Below are positions 12,569 through 22,804 of a stretch of DNA of 64,000 bases, in pieces; the first letter of the stretch is position 1; every line of letters begins with the position of its first letter. The notes below the pieces were generated by a model that searched no databases, was not told the DNA's origin, and saw only the letters and a list, made by a program, of their open reading frames with translations. Source of the stretch: Isoetes taiwanensis (taxonomy: Eukaryota; Streptophyta; Lycopodiopsida; Isoetales; Isoetaceae). Made by a program: the position numbers and the translations under genes. Location of the stretch: contig JAJEKV010000005.1 of assembly GCA_021234155.1 (NCBI GenBank), positions 28,947,617 through 29,011,616 of the forward strand, written 5' to 3'.

Positions 12569-13052
12569 GCAACACATAGATATAGTTGTTGTGTCCTGCA
12601 ACGATGTGTAGATCATGCTTCAGAACCCCAAAAGCAACGTTTGATTGCTGAAATTGCGAACAATGCACATACTCACTCTCAAGATCAATATGGGTAATTC
12701 TACAAATCTGTAGTATTGATTACTACTCTTCTAAATGTACTTTCTTTTCTTTGAGGTTGTTGCAGTAACTATGGTATACAGTATATCTTAGACCTCAAAG
12801 GGACACCGTGGGCATGTATGGAAGTGATGGGCAGGCTAGAAGGGAACTATGCACTTCTTTCAATGCAGAAATTTAGTAGCAATGTTGTTGAGAAATGCCT
12901 GAAACTTCAAGGGTTTGGGGCCGACAAAATACATATTGTTCATGAGCTGATGAATAGCACTTTCCCAGTTGTTGCAAAACCTTTTTGCAAATTATGTCAT
13001 GTAGTGTGCTCTTATGAGGACAAGGGTAACAGTTTCTATACTTGCAAGTTTT

Positions 13053-13070
13053 CTACATATTTCTAGTGTT
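13053..13070. repeat. Target-site duplication, left copy, LINE copy 2
   Basis: These 18 bp (ctacatatttct then agtgtt) recur exactly at 15578-15595. Joining the flanks restores one continuous Pumilio intron. Confidence 0.92.
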
Positions 13071-15577
13071 TTTTTTGTTTTTTTGAAGAACTGTGTCATC
13101 AATATATTAAAAGAATGGTAATGTTACAAAGCAAGTGAGGAGGAAGGAGAACTGCCCCAAAGAGACAGCGATACCTCGACACTCCACAACAACCTCACAA
13201 AAAAACTGCAACTCTACTGCTGTACAAACTGACCATCACCATTTACAACACCCAAGAAGTCCCGCCAAATGGCAAACTTCCTCTCTACTAATCCCGGGAA
13301 CACCAGAAAGCTTTGAAATAGCTTGTACCCGAAGTCGAGGAATCGAGAGGTCGCAGTCTTTGAATCCCCCCGAAGATCCACCGCCGCTTCCAAATCAACC
13401 ACACTAACCAAGCCATGCACGATGCAAAGCTTTGTCGCCGCAAGAGCGGCCAAGCACCGGGATACACATGAAGCAAAAGAATCTGCCGGCTAGTCAATCT
13501 CACCGAAACAGAGCCCGACCCAATCCCAGGTACCGCAAGTGAGGGCATAAAACTAGACACCGCCCACGGTCTCACGATGAAGGCCACAACAAGGGCAAAG
13601 AGGGCTCACACCCAGCCCTAAGCCCGACTCACAAGGACATTCACCCCGAGCACGGGTGCACCACCCGCCGCCATGCACCCCTAACCTTGATTGGGGAAGT
13701 GAGCTCCATGTCCACGCCCAAACCGAAGGCCATCGAGAACAGGAAGCTGCGAGACCACTTGCACGAAGGGGGGAGAGTGTCATGAATAGCCAACACCCGG
13801 TAACAAGATCGCACAAAACAAGAAGACACAACATCTGGATGAACCTTCCAAACCCGCACCACCACATCATCCCGAGGGACTATAGGTATGTGTAGCGAAT
13901 ACTCCCCGCCACTTGTTCCCGTGATAGCCCGGCCACCGCCCTTTCGTGAAAGTTTTGAGCTCGAAAAGAACTCCCCACGGCTAGCTGACCACCCCAATAC
14001 CAATCCTCTAAGGTGAGCACAGCAGCTTCGCCTCCAACGGCCCCAAGGCCCCAGCATGCATGCGATGGTAGCCAAGGGCAAGTGCGCTGGGGGTAGAGGA
14101 ACCCACAAGAAAGGAGAAGAGTGGTGATAAACTGAGGCATAATCTAGTTGGAAGAGCACACGCACATGATTCCAAGCCCGCAACACCCCCGTGAGAAAAG
14201 GGGATGCATGTGGGAAAGGTCGGAGACCATACAACAATGCCCAGGGCAACTCCACATGCACAGACGGCTTCCCAAACGCCACACAATGGCGAAGAGACTG
14301 CAACAACAGCGCCCTACCAGGAGAAGATGCTCCATCCTGTAGAGCGCTCCAAACAAACTTGAAGACCAACACCTTACTATGTAGTGCCAAATCCAGAATG
14401 GCCAAGCCCCCATCCTCCCGGGGGCGGAGACACTTCCACCAACCGCCTCTTCATCATCCCCGCCCCACACAAGATTTCGAACAATCTTATCCAAAGCCTG
14501 TATCTTACCCTCAAGAGCTAACATCGCAGATGTTGTATACACATGAGTGCTACAAAGTACTGACTTGGCAATAGTGATCCTACCTGCCATGGACAACTTG
14601 CTACCCTTCCACCAATTGAGGTGTTTCTGCAACCCCTGCAAAATCTCATCCCACACCCTCCCCATGGAAACATCCCCTCCAAAGGGAATACCCAACAGCT
14701 TAGTACACACATTACCTAGAAGCACCTTCCAAGGGAATAAAGCCAAACAAGGGGGTATGAGTCAGTGGGCCCATAATGGAGCATTTACCCCAATTCGTAA
14801 GAATGCCCGAGGCCAAGGAGAAAGTATCCAAAGAAACCCTTCACATTACGCAAATTCCTCTCTTCGCCACCAAGAAGAGGAAAGTGTCAACGGCAAACTG
14901 GTTAATAATCTGGCTGACTACCATCCCGCATCCAAGCCCATCCACCATCCCTCCTCCACCGCAGCCAAAACAATCGAGACAAGGCCTCCGCCACAATCGC
15001 GGAACAAAAACGGCGCCAAAGGGCACCGACGGGACCCTGCCCTAAGGAGAAAAGGCAGAGGGTTCACCCCGCACACCATCAGAGTCTGTGGTTGACCTAT
15101 GCAGCTTCATCATGATCGTTTCTCGAAAGCGTGGACCACACCCCCAACGCTAACATCATGGCATACAAGAACTCCCCAACGGACACTATCGTAAGCTTTG
15201 GCAAAGTCAAGCTTAAGATAGGCAATGCCTTGACCTGTTTTCCTGGCCCAATAAAGGCCCTCATAAGTACTGCGGCAACATTAGTCAAAATGTTCCTCCC
15301 AGAACAAACCCGCATCGCACTTTACTAATGGAAGAAGTCAACATCGGCTTTAACTTCTCGCTGGGGCTTTTCGCTAATAATCTTGTACACAGAGGACAAC
15401 ACGGATATAGGCCTCCAATCATTAATAGTAGAAGGCTGCTTAACCTTAGGAATCAAGGAAATGCATGCGGTATTCAAGATCCTATCCATTTGAGAAGACT
15501 GCAGCAACTCAAGATACACCTGGTACACAGACTCACCAGCCCACTCCCAATAAGTCTGAAAGAACTCCACAGGGATG
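13071..15577 (-). mobile_element. LINE (copy 2), antisense insertion in the Pumilio gene
   Basis: On the minus strand the element runs from the RT start (15,577) to a poly-A tail seen as T-rich sequence at 13,071-13,084. It is flanked by the 18-bp duplication that starts ctacatatttctag, at 13,053-13,070 and 15,578-15,595. Pol motifs in order are: MDRILNTACISLIPKVKQPS and NDWRPISVLSSVYKII (RT fingers, about 15,370-15,500); the catalytic box reading QFAVDTFLFL near 14,880-14,900, where the family has FADD; then GIPF...VWDEILQGLQ, SMAGRITIAKSVL and the zf-RVT region near 13,560-13,700. Several frame breaks are present. The aspartate-to-valine change in the catalytic box would kill the enzyme. 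The endonuclease and ORF1 are absent, so this too is 5'-truncated. Confidence 0.92.
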
Positions 15578-15595
15578 CTACATATTTCTAGTGTT
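15578..15595. repeat. Target-site duplication, right copy, LINE copy 2
   Basis: This exact copy of 13053-13070 is followed at once by Pumilio sequence. Confidence 0.92.
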
Positions 15596-15720
15596 GACAT
15601 GCACAAGTTTATATTCTTTAGCGCGTAATCTGCATAGTGCCCTAGTAGAAGCAATTCGGCCACATCACTCTGCACTAAGAAGTAGTCCTCATGGGAAAAG
15701 AGTTTTGTCCCATACAAATT

Positions 15721-16399
15721 TAAAAAGCGAAGTGCTTTTTTATTGCAACAGTTCTTGTGTCGTTGCTCACCATTTTGATGATCATACATAGAGAAGCTCT
15801 TTTTGAAGTGGGTGGTAGTATACTCCATTGTTTTATACTTTTGGTTCGGCATGTACATTGGAAAGATCTACTATTTCAATGGCCAAACTACTTTGTGGGG
15901 TCTTTTCCTGGAAGCCAGATAAGTCGTATGAGATGAGGATGTTGTTCTATAATATTACATTTTTTGATGTTCTGCAGTTGTACAAGTAATGACATGAAAA
16001 AAAGCTATAGCAATTTTAAGTCGCTTAATAAAACCAAAACAGATAGTTGGTAAAAGCACTCAGAAGAGGACCGGAACCACCCTGCCGCTTCTTCCAGGGA
16101 AACGATGCGTCAAGTAGAAAGTGATGCTGCCACGAATGTCGAGAAGTAATCAGTCGACTGCCGTTTCTTCCCGTCATGGAAAGTCGCACGAACAAGTTGT
16201 TCCACGTAAGGTTCTGTGAGAAGCTTGCCTTATCCTCGTCTCATAGGTGCACCTGACATGGCACCTTCATAATCAAATAATATTCTATCTCGATTGTGCG
16301 GGATCGAACGTCCCCATCCCATTGTTCATTCGCCGAGGTTTTAAGCAACCAACTCGTCGAGGCGCGCCCTAAAACCGTTGACGAAAAAAGAGAATAAGG
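15721..16399. other. No nuclear gene recognised; possibly organelle-derived DNA in the right half
   Basis: 15,721-16,060 shows nothing recognisable. 16,070-16,399 is richer in G+C and directly adjoins the rRNA fragment, so it may be part of the same organellar insertion. I could not match it to a specific organellar gene. Confidence 0.3.
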
Positions 16400-16482
16400 T
16401 TCGCGATCTCGAAAGGATTTCCCACTTAGATGGTTTCAGTGGTTCTTCCACACCAACTTAGCTACCTGGCACTGCCTTGACA
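16400..16482 (-). rRNA. 3'-end fragment of an organellar-type large-subunit rRNA (probable nuclear insertion)
   Basis: The reverse complement reads GGCAGTGCCAGGTAGCTAAG, then TGTGGAAGAACCACTGAAAC, then CATCTAAGTGGGAAATCC and TCGAGATCGCGA. This follows the conserved end of bacterial-type 23S rRNA (E. coli: CCCGGTAGCTAA, GGAAGA, CTGAAAGCATCTAAG, CGAGATGAG) and, as I recall it, the plant mitochondrial 26S 3' end. The match stops abruptly at about 16,482, where nuclear-looking AT-rich sequence begins. It is a fragment of under 100 bp of clear similarity and is certainly not a working rRNA gene. Confidence 0.65.
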
Positions 16483-16784
16483 GTTTTAAAGTTTCACATG
16501 AAGTTTTTTTTACTCACTAGAATTGTATACCATCCATCAGCAGATGATTGAGAAAGCATCACAGTCTCATCTGGCTTTATGTCCTGCCATATTAAGTTAT
16601 TGTGTTTGCTGGCAGAAATTGCCTCTTGCGCTCTGAAACTTCAAATAAGCTTTTGAGTTAGAACATGTTTGGTAACAGAAGTCAGCTTTTCAATATGATG
16701 GAAGACAAGTTTGTCTTAAAATAAAAGTGGAGGTTGAAATTTTGGTCATCGATCACCATTTTTCAAATGAATTTACTTCCAACT
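16483..16784. other. Short spacer before LTR 1
   Basis: AT-rich DNA with no gene. It forms the outer flank of the LTR that starts at 16,785, and no primer-binding site is present, so that LTR is not a 5' LTR. Confidence 0.4.
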
Positions 16785-18304
16785 TGTGATGTCCCCTGCT
16801 CATATACGATGCCCTACACGTATAGAACTGGAGTTCATTCCTCATATCGGCGCAAGTCCGCTAATACGAGGCAATCTAACTATCATCAGGCTCTTAATAG
16901 TGAGGAAGAACTCAAAGGGGAAGAATAGACGTATCATTCTTCTCGTCTCCCTCGGGATCTACCTAGTTGCGAAAGTGCATAAGCATACAAACCATCACAT
17001 CACATCAAATACATAACCACCTCGAAGGGTGGGATCACCATAACAGCATCATATCCGAGCAGATACAAAAACAACAACACCACCAACACCAACAGGGGGA
17101 AATCCTACCCAGGCTCAGACTCATGGGGATCGACTGGCGGCTTGGGGTCTCCAGAAGTCAATGCAGACAGAATTCATGGCAAATGGATCTGGCTGACATA
17201 AGAACATGGCCATTGGGTAGTCCACTCCATCCGCCCCTCTTGTGCATACTTTATAGATAGGCTGAAAAGTATTGGGGATGTGATCGTAGCTTGCCTCCAG
17301 TAGTGATGAGGCTGGATGGGATCACTCCCCTCCAGAAGGCCCATGCCAACTACAGGCGAGCTAGAGAGCCACTGCTCGTCTACGACTTGAACCCCAATGA
17401 GGCGATGCATTACCTGGGAGGTGTCGAGCCCATACCTTGCCCTCACTCAGTGGCAAGCTATTAGGCCTAGCGCACAACGTTCCCCAGCCATCACTATGCA
17501 CTAGAGGAATCAACTATAGCTGGACAAGCCTTCCTTGTTAGCCAGTCTACCCCTGCCACCCACATCCAGGCGGGCTCCTATGCACATACTGCATTTATTG
17601 GGTACTAATGAGGCTATCTAAGAACATCATCTACGAAGGCTCTGGGTCTCTACCCCCCTTCCCAATACACAAGAGGTGCGCACAGAGCAATACAATATCA
17701 TCCAATGAACTGGAATAATGGTGTAAAGATCTAATTTATCTACTCTAATCATACATGGTTAGGTTCATTCGTTAGGCTCTAGAGGTCATCTACAGCTGAG
17801 AATAGATGCAAATCCATCCTAATGCCGGTCACGAAGCCGACATTCCATAATAGATCAACAACATACCTGATCCTTGGTTCGCTCCAACTCCTTGAAATGC
17901 GTCTATGCTGCCGGAATGGGTAGAGATGCTAAAGTCTTGATGATCCGCTTTGGAACACGAGCTTCACTGCTGCTGGGAGGCCAGAATGAATCGGGCGCTT
18001 GAGCAATGCACACTCCTGAGGCTGGAATCCGGAAAGGGGCACTTTAAGGGTTCCTGCCTCTTTATGCCCACGTTTTAGGGTTAGGGTCTAATGGGCCATA
18101 TGGCTCATATGAGGTATTGCCATGTGGCAATATAGAATATATTCACATGTTGCATAACATGTGCAATATAATAGGTTCTAACGGTAGTGCCCCATGGTAC
18201 AACCCTTTACGGTCGTCGTGTACATGTTGTCGTAATCGACATGTATTAGTGACATAGTAGTATAATATACGTATTTATATTGTATATTATGTTGGAATGT
18301 CACA
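16785..18304 (-). mobile_element. LTR 1 of a Ty3/gypsy-like family (3' LTR, minus orientation)
   Basis: The 1,520-bp LTR begins TGTGATGTCCCC and ends GGAATGTCACA on the plus strand, giving the inverted TG...CA ends. Immediately to the right is a purine-rich tract when read on the minus strand (AAAATGAGGAGAA, 18305-18317), which is the polypurine tract that precedes a 3' LTR. The interior continues to about 18,715 and is similar to the sequence next to the 3' LTR at 34,941 onward, then stops. The element is therefore truncated. Short frames inside the LTR are not genes. Confidence 0.85.
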
Positions 18305-18715
18305 TTCTCCTCATTTTGCTTTGATGCTCTCTGCAGCATCACGAGTCTTCTCACCTTGAACTCTTGCATTAACTTTACAATATATTTAATTACATACTTA
18401 CTAGCTTACAAAAGATTTAAGCAATTAATCTGACGTAAAATTATATTTACTCTAGGATTTAACAATATTTATGGCATTTACATACGTCTTAGTATGAACA
18501 CTATCATAATTTAGACAATAACGTTACATAGGTAAGGTTTTAATATCATTCACAAATAGACATAAGGAGTTACATCCTTAACACGGTTTAGTTAACATCT
18601 TAAATAAGCATTACCTTGGAACCTTGCATGCTCCCTACCGGGCTCCTTTAATACATGTATTTAATTACCTTAAGGTAAGATTCCCACATCTTCTTATATT
18701 TTTTATTTTTATATT
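18305..18715 (-). mobile_element. Polypurine tract and residual interior of the LTR 1 element
   Basis: It shares the motif ttacaatat...attacatacttact with the interior beside the 3' LTR at 33.3 kb. No protein is encoded. The homology ends before the foldback element at 18,853. Confidence 0.7.
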
Positions 18716-18852
18716 ATAAAATTATAGGGTGTGTCTTCAATGGAGACCTAATTTGCCGGCTGGGATTTGATATGTTATCCTATGGTTGAGATTTGATGCA
18801 TCACAATCTAGGGTTTAGGGTTATGGCGCCCAACGGATTTTCTCTTATGGCC

Positions 18853-19513
18853 AAAAAAAAAAATTTGCAACACAAACTATTAACATCCAACATATAAAAA
18901 TTAAATCTCCCAACACATAACAACCAACACATAACAACCAACACATAACAACCATTGACATTAACAACCAACACATAACTACCATTGACATTAATTAACA
19001 CAACCATTGGGTCCAACACATTTAAATTAGAATCCCTCTTAAACCCCCTTTGGTTTGGGTGCATATTCACACGGGGGGTGATTCCGGGCAACGAGAGCTG
19101 TTGGATAGGCATATTCACCCCTTATTCCTTAATCTATACCGTACGTAAAGTTCCTCATTTGTGGGGTATGCAAGTACAAAATTTGCTATACTGTATAACA
19201 AGATTCGCAAAATACTATAAGATTTCAAGTGGAATACTATATGGTGTTGATTTCAGACGCGTGCAAAATACAATTATGAGGGCTCTCACGCCCCACGTCA
19301 CCCCCGCGGTGAATATGCACCCAAACCAAAGGGGGTTTAAGGGGATTCTAATTTAAATGTGTTGGACCCAATGGTTGTGTTAATTAATGTCAATGGTAGT
19401 TATGTGTTGGTTGTTAATGTCAATGGTTGTTATGTGTGTTGGTTGTTATGTGTTGGGAGATTTAATTTTATATGTTGGATGTTAATAGTTTGTGTTGCAA
19501 ATTTTTTTTTTTT
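18853..19513. mobile_element. Foldback (MITE-like) element with arms of about 240 bp
   Basis: The left arm (18,853 to about 19,101) and right arm (about 19,278-19,513) are inverted copies: a run of A then tttgcaacacaaactatt on the left is matched by aatagtttgtgttgcaaa then a run of T on the right. The arms contain short internal repeats of the type aacaaccaacacataac. The loop of about 180 bp has no coding capacity. Open frames over the arms are by-products of the palindrome. No convincing target duplication was found. A weak extension of the arms (tggcgcccaa versus tggcgtccct) suggests that the real termini may lie a few tens of bases further out. Confidence 0.8.
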
Positions 19514-20265
19514 CCCTTCTGGGCCTTAGGGACGCCACCCCAAGTGTGACAAAACTTTTAGAATTCAAACAAAAAAAAAACTAGAATTCATTTTAGGCTT
19601 TCATCAATTGTAGCTTTTGAATTTGATCACAATAAAACAAATAGAACATAAGTAAAAGTTACCATAAAGATAGAGCAGATTGATCCCATTATTCGAAAAG
19701 TCATAAAGTTTGCAACACAAAGAAAACCCCCTGTTATTATGCTACATATTGTTACTTCAGCTACAACTATTTTTCTTTCACAATGACACCATTGTTTATC
19801 AATCCATATGATTTTGGATGCTCCATCTCTAGCTTAAAGGTAATGCATGATTCACCTTATGCTTCGATTAAAGTTCCAAACCTACAATATAAATGCATTC
19901 TTGTGGCCACTGTTTGACTGATCTGCATGACATGGAAAAGGGCGTGGAATAATCCACTTTGTTGTGTGCATAAGAATCCGCTTGTTGATTGAAGCTAAAG
20001 GTCGGCCGCTATGAACAATCCCGGCAGCCAAGAATATCTAAGAGTTGGAAGCAAACGAGAGGGCCTAAACTTGAATGCAAAGAAATCTTAGGAAGGAAAC
20101 AAAAAGGGGTTTTGCAGAACTACATTGTAGAATCAGGAAACCAATACCTTGTAAAAGAAAACATTATGCTAACTGAAGAAACATTAAAAAACAAATACCT
20201 TTGTAAGTGTGAGCAAAAAATCCATCTCGTGGTAGTAAAATCCACTCCGGCAATAAGAATCCAAG
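19514..20265. other. No recognisable gene
   Basis: AT-rich intergenic DNA. Nothing was identified apart from an open frame that runs into the neighbouring microsatellite. Confidence 0.4.
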
Positions 20266-20440
20266 AGGGCAAGTACACATGCATATGCACACATGCACAC
20301 ACATGCACACATGCACATGCACTTGCACTTGCACTTGCACTTGCACTTGCACTTGCACTTGCACAATACACATGCACATGAACATGCACATGCACACACA
20401 TGCACATGCATACACATGCGCAGTGTTCATGCACAAACAC
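20266..20440. repeat. Hexamer microsatellite, (CACATG)n and (CACTTG)n
   Basis: Blocks of CACATG flank an uninterrupted block of about nine CACTTG units (about 20,318-20,362). It is open in all three frames on both strands, which explains several false Cys/Met/His-rich frames. Confidence 0.95.
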
Positions 20441-21399
20441 ATGCAGAGAAAGACAACAACCCTCGGATTGTTCCAACCAACAAAAATTAACGGCCCATAA
20501 AGGGTGCACTCTATAAATACTATTTAGTACACCTCAACGAATACAACAACGAAATCATAGAAAAACCATGTGAAAAAGCGTATAAAAATCTAAAAGTAAC
20601 CCCCTGTTATTGTGCTACATATAGAAGGCAGGGGTTTTTCTGCTTTCTGGCGTCAGCTATTCTTTTTCTATCATCATTGTTGCAATTCTTGGAGCCGCTG
20701 CTTTATGATCCTGTCATTGATGAAGCATGGCCTTTGGACCCTACATTCCAAAATTGTGTCGACTCCATCGTAAGGTCTGTAAGCTCTGAAGTCTGCAAGT
20801 TTTAATCTGGATTTTGATTTCTATTTGTCGAACGTGTGAAACAAATTGTTGATTATACCGTAAGCCTCCTATTTTGCAGAGAATTTGATTGTGCCAAACT
20901 TGTGAAAGGATTTTGTATTGCCAGAGGATGGCTTTGCAAGCAACTCATCTTGCAAAAGAACAAGTGCAAGGAAACGGATTTTTTTTTTATTGCTGGCAAC
21001 TGGAGTTCTTACAACAAGACGAGCTTTAGGCTTTGCTTTTGAATCATCCCACATGCATCAGGTAAATGATTGAACTTTTTCTTTCTATATTATTGCCTCC
21101 TACTTGGGTTTAATCAATTTTCATTAAAGACAAAGCATTATCTATAGATCTCATAGCTTGCATTTTCGGTTATTCTCATGGACTCACATTCTGACCGATT
21201 CATTTTCAACACTCTTTCTATTTCGGTTTTAATCTGTTCATTTTCAACAATATATTTGTAATGACTACTTTTGTCTTAATAAAATGTTTTTGAGTTTTGA
21301 GATATAAATCGTCTTCTTGCATTTCTATTATTCTGTCTAATGTAACAAATGTGAACCTAAAAAATCGATAGAGTATCTTCACTGCTCTTCTGAACAATT
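20441..21399. other. No recognisable gene
   Basis: A weakly protein-like stretch at 20,690-20,800 (LEPLLYDPVIDEAWPLDPTF on the plus strand) is short and unsupported. Otherwise nothing. Confidence 0.35.
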
Positions 21400-21873
21400 G
21401 TGGATTATTGACGGTCTGACTATAACCTCACTATAACCTGACCAACTAGCTGACTATATGGAAACTAATATTATAACTAATACTCTGACTAAATGTGTCA
21501 TTAAATATCTGACTAACATCATGACTAAGATTCAAACTTTTACACTGACTAATTGTCTACCTAATAATTTAACTATGTATCTAACTAATAAGCCGACTAA
21601 TGATCTACCTAATATCTGACTACTCAGGTGACTTTAATACTGTCTATTTATCCGACTAAATATGATGATGATTATTCTAACTATTTAAATAATTAATGTT
21701 CTGACTAAATAAATGACTAAGATCTGACTAATGGTCTGACGATTATTCTGACTTAAAACCGTCACATAAAACTCGTCAGTTATTTCGTTAGATACAAGGG
21801 CCTGGGCGCTTGTACGTTTTATGAAGGCTGTTTGACGAATATGCTGGCGTTTAGCCATCATTCGCTTGTAGTG
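21400..21873 (-). mobile_element. CACTA-like transposon end with a subterminal repeat cluster
   Basis: The segment ends cttgtagtg (21865-21873), which is CACTACAAG on the minus strand, the usual terminus of plant CACTA (En/Spm) elements. Just inside it, 21,400-21,760 holds about twenty loose copies of a short motif around CTGACTAA, arranged irregularly, as expected of subterminal transposase-binding repeats. The opposite end and a transposase were not found, so it is a truncated or non-autonomous copy. The family assignment rests on the 9-bp terminus and the repeat cluster only. Confidence 0.5.
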
Positions 21874-22269
21874 ACCTTTGTAGATGGTCCAAAGGAAAAG
21901 GAAATACTGGCTATGGGGATGTCATTTCTGATATCAGCTTCCAGCCTAGAGTATTGAGAGGTAAACACGAGGCATTGCTGGATTGCATAAATGTGTCTAG
22001 GTGAGAATAGAATATCTACAGTAAAAGATTTGGATTTGACATTTTTTCATTGTTTATATGATGCTACAAAATACATTAGGCATGTTTGGAAGTGCTGATA
22101 GCCAGAATATGGGAGCATCTATCTTTATGAATGCATTGCTTCATGCTTCTGCAGTATTTTGGTTTTTTTCAGTTTCTTCGCTTTGCATTTGCAAATTTGC
22201 ACTTGACATTTTCTTCCCTAAAAAAACGTAATGGAGAAGGACTTAAATTTCTAAAAGCTAATTGCATTT
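21874..22269. other. No recognisable gene
   Basis: AT-rich DNA between the CACTA-like end and the carrier fragment. Nothing was identified. Confidence 0.35.
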
Positions 22270-22440
22270 TATTGAACTCCAGGAAGCTAAGCATGCAATG
22301 CCCACAAGCACTACAGGCTTCAGCAAGTCATACATTCTAAAGTACAGCTCATGGTAAACAATAATTCTAGCACAAGACATGTTGAACTTACGGTATAAAC
22401 CAGCAGTGCCGTCAGTGCGAAACTTCATTTTTGAAGCCAT
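22270..22440 (-). pseudogene. ADP/ATP carrier (adenine nucleotide translocase) gene fragment
   Basis: On the minus strand the frame reads [20 protein letters not shown] then [19 protein letters not shown]. This follows the well-known plant AAC segment around DGIAGLYRGFNISC and YRGLYFGMYDSLKPV in the second carrier repeat. Conserved glycines and arginines are changed (RGF to RKF, VGIIVYRG to ARIIVYHE), and nothing of the remaining 300 or so residues is present. It is a short, decayed fragment, not a working gene. It is a different subfamily from the intact carrier at 3.8-6.7 kb. Confidence 0.7.
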
Positions 22441-22804
22441 GTATCCAATTTTTCCATCTACTTATTGTTACATAGGATGATATTTAAGCTTGCTTTCTTA
22501 CCATGTCCTTCACCATATATAGTTCTATACTTTAAAGCACTGCAAATCTCAAAGCAGGTTATATAGAAACCCATCATACTTCCTCTTTGTACTGTTGGTA
22601 AACCAGTTGCAGATCATAATTACTTAGACGTAATGTTGTTCAAGACTTTGATCTTAAATTGGAGGACCAAGTCACAATGGGATCTTTATTAAGTAGACAT
22701 TTGAGTAGTTGGGCTTGTTATACTAATGGCACATACATGGATGGAAAGGCGATTTGAGGATAACTACCATTGTATATGTGCTTAATCTGCACAACCATTA
22801 TAAC
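22441..22804. other. Spacer before LTR 2
   Basis: AT-rich DNA with no gene. There is no primer-binding site next to the LTR at 22,805. Confidence 0.4.

Larger units (their letters stand above)
11770..15720 (+). pseudogene. Pumilio-family (PUF) RNA-binding protein, broken and split by a LINE
   Basis: The exons encode a plant Pumilio domain, which binds the 3' UTRs of mRNAs. In order they are: 11,770-11,912 (LHELKRRIYFIAKDQYGCHFLQ, repeat 1); about 11,925-12,040 (KIFLEIIDHIIELMIDPFGK, repeat 2); 12,250-12,415 (AISSLRHGVMKLIKDLNGNH...QCFLQ); 12,485-12,695 (CCVLQRCVDHAS, QRLIAEIANNA); 12,765-12,970 (GNYALLSMQKFSSNVVEKCL); and, beyond the LINE, 15,603-15,720 (ALVEAIRPHHSALRSSPHGK, the C-terminal repeat). 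Breaks include loss of the linker after repeat 1 with a frameshift, TAG in place of the usual glutamine codon in repeat 2 (near 12,001), and at least two stops and a frameshift in the third exon. A LINE of 2.5 kb sits in the last intron. The N-terminal region was not seen. The gene is very probably dead. Confidence 0.85.

Noticed and set aside
18801-19356. Open frames of 105 and 123 aa
   Set aside because: They lie over the two arms of the foldback element and mirror each other, with no protein motif.
20120-20509. Long Cys/Met/His/Ala-rich frames on both strands
   Set aside because: They are translations of the CACATG/CACTTG hexamer microsatellite.
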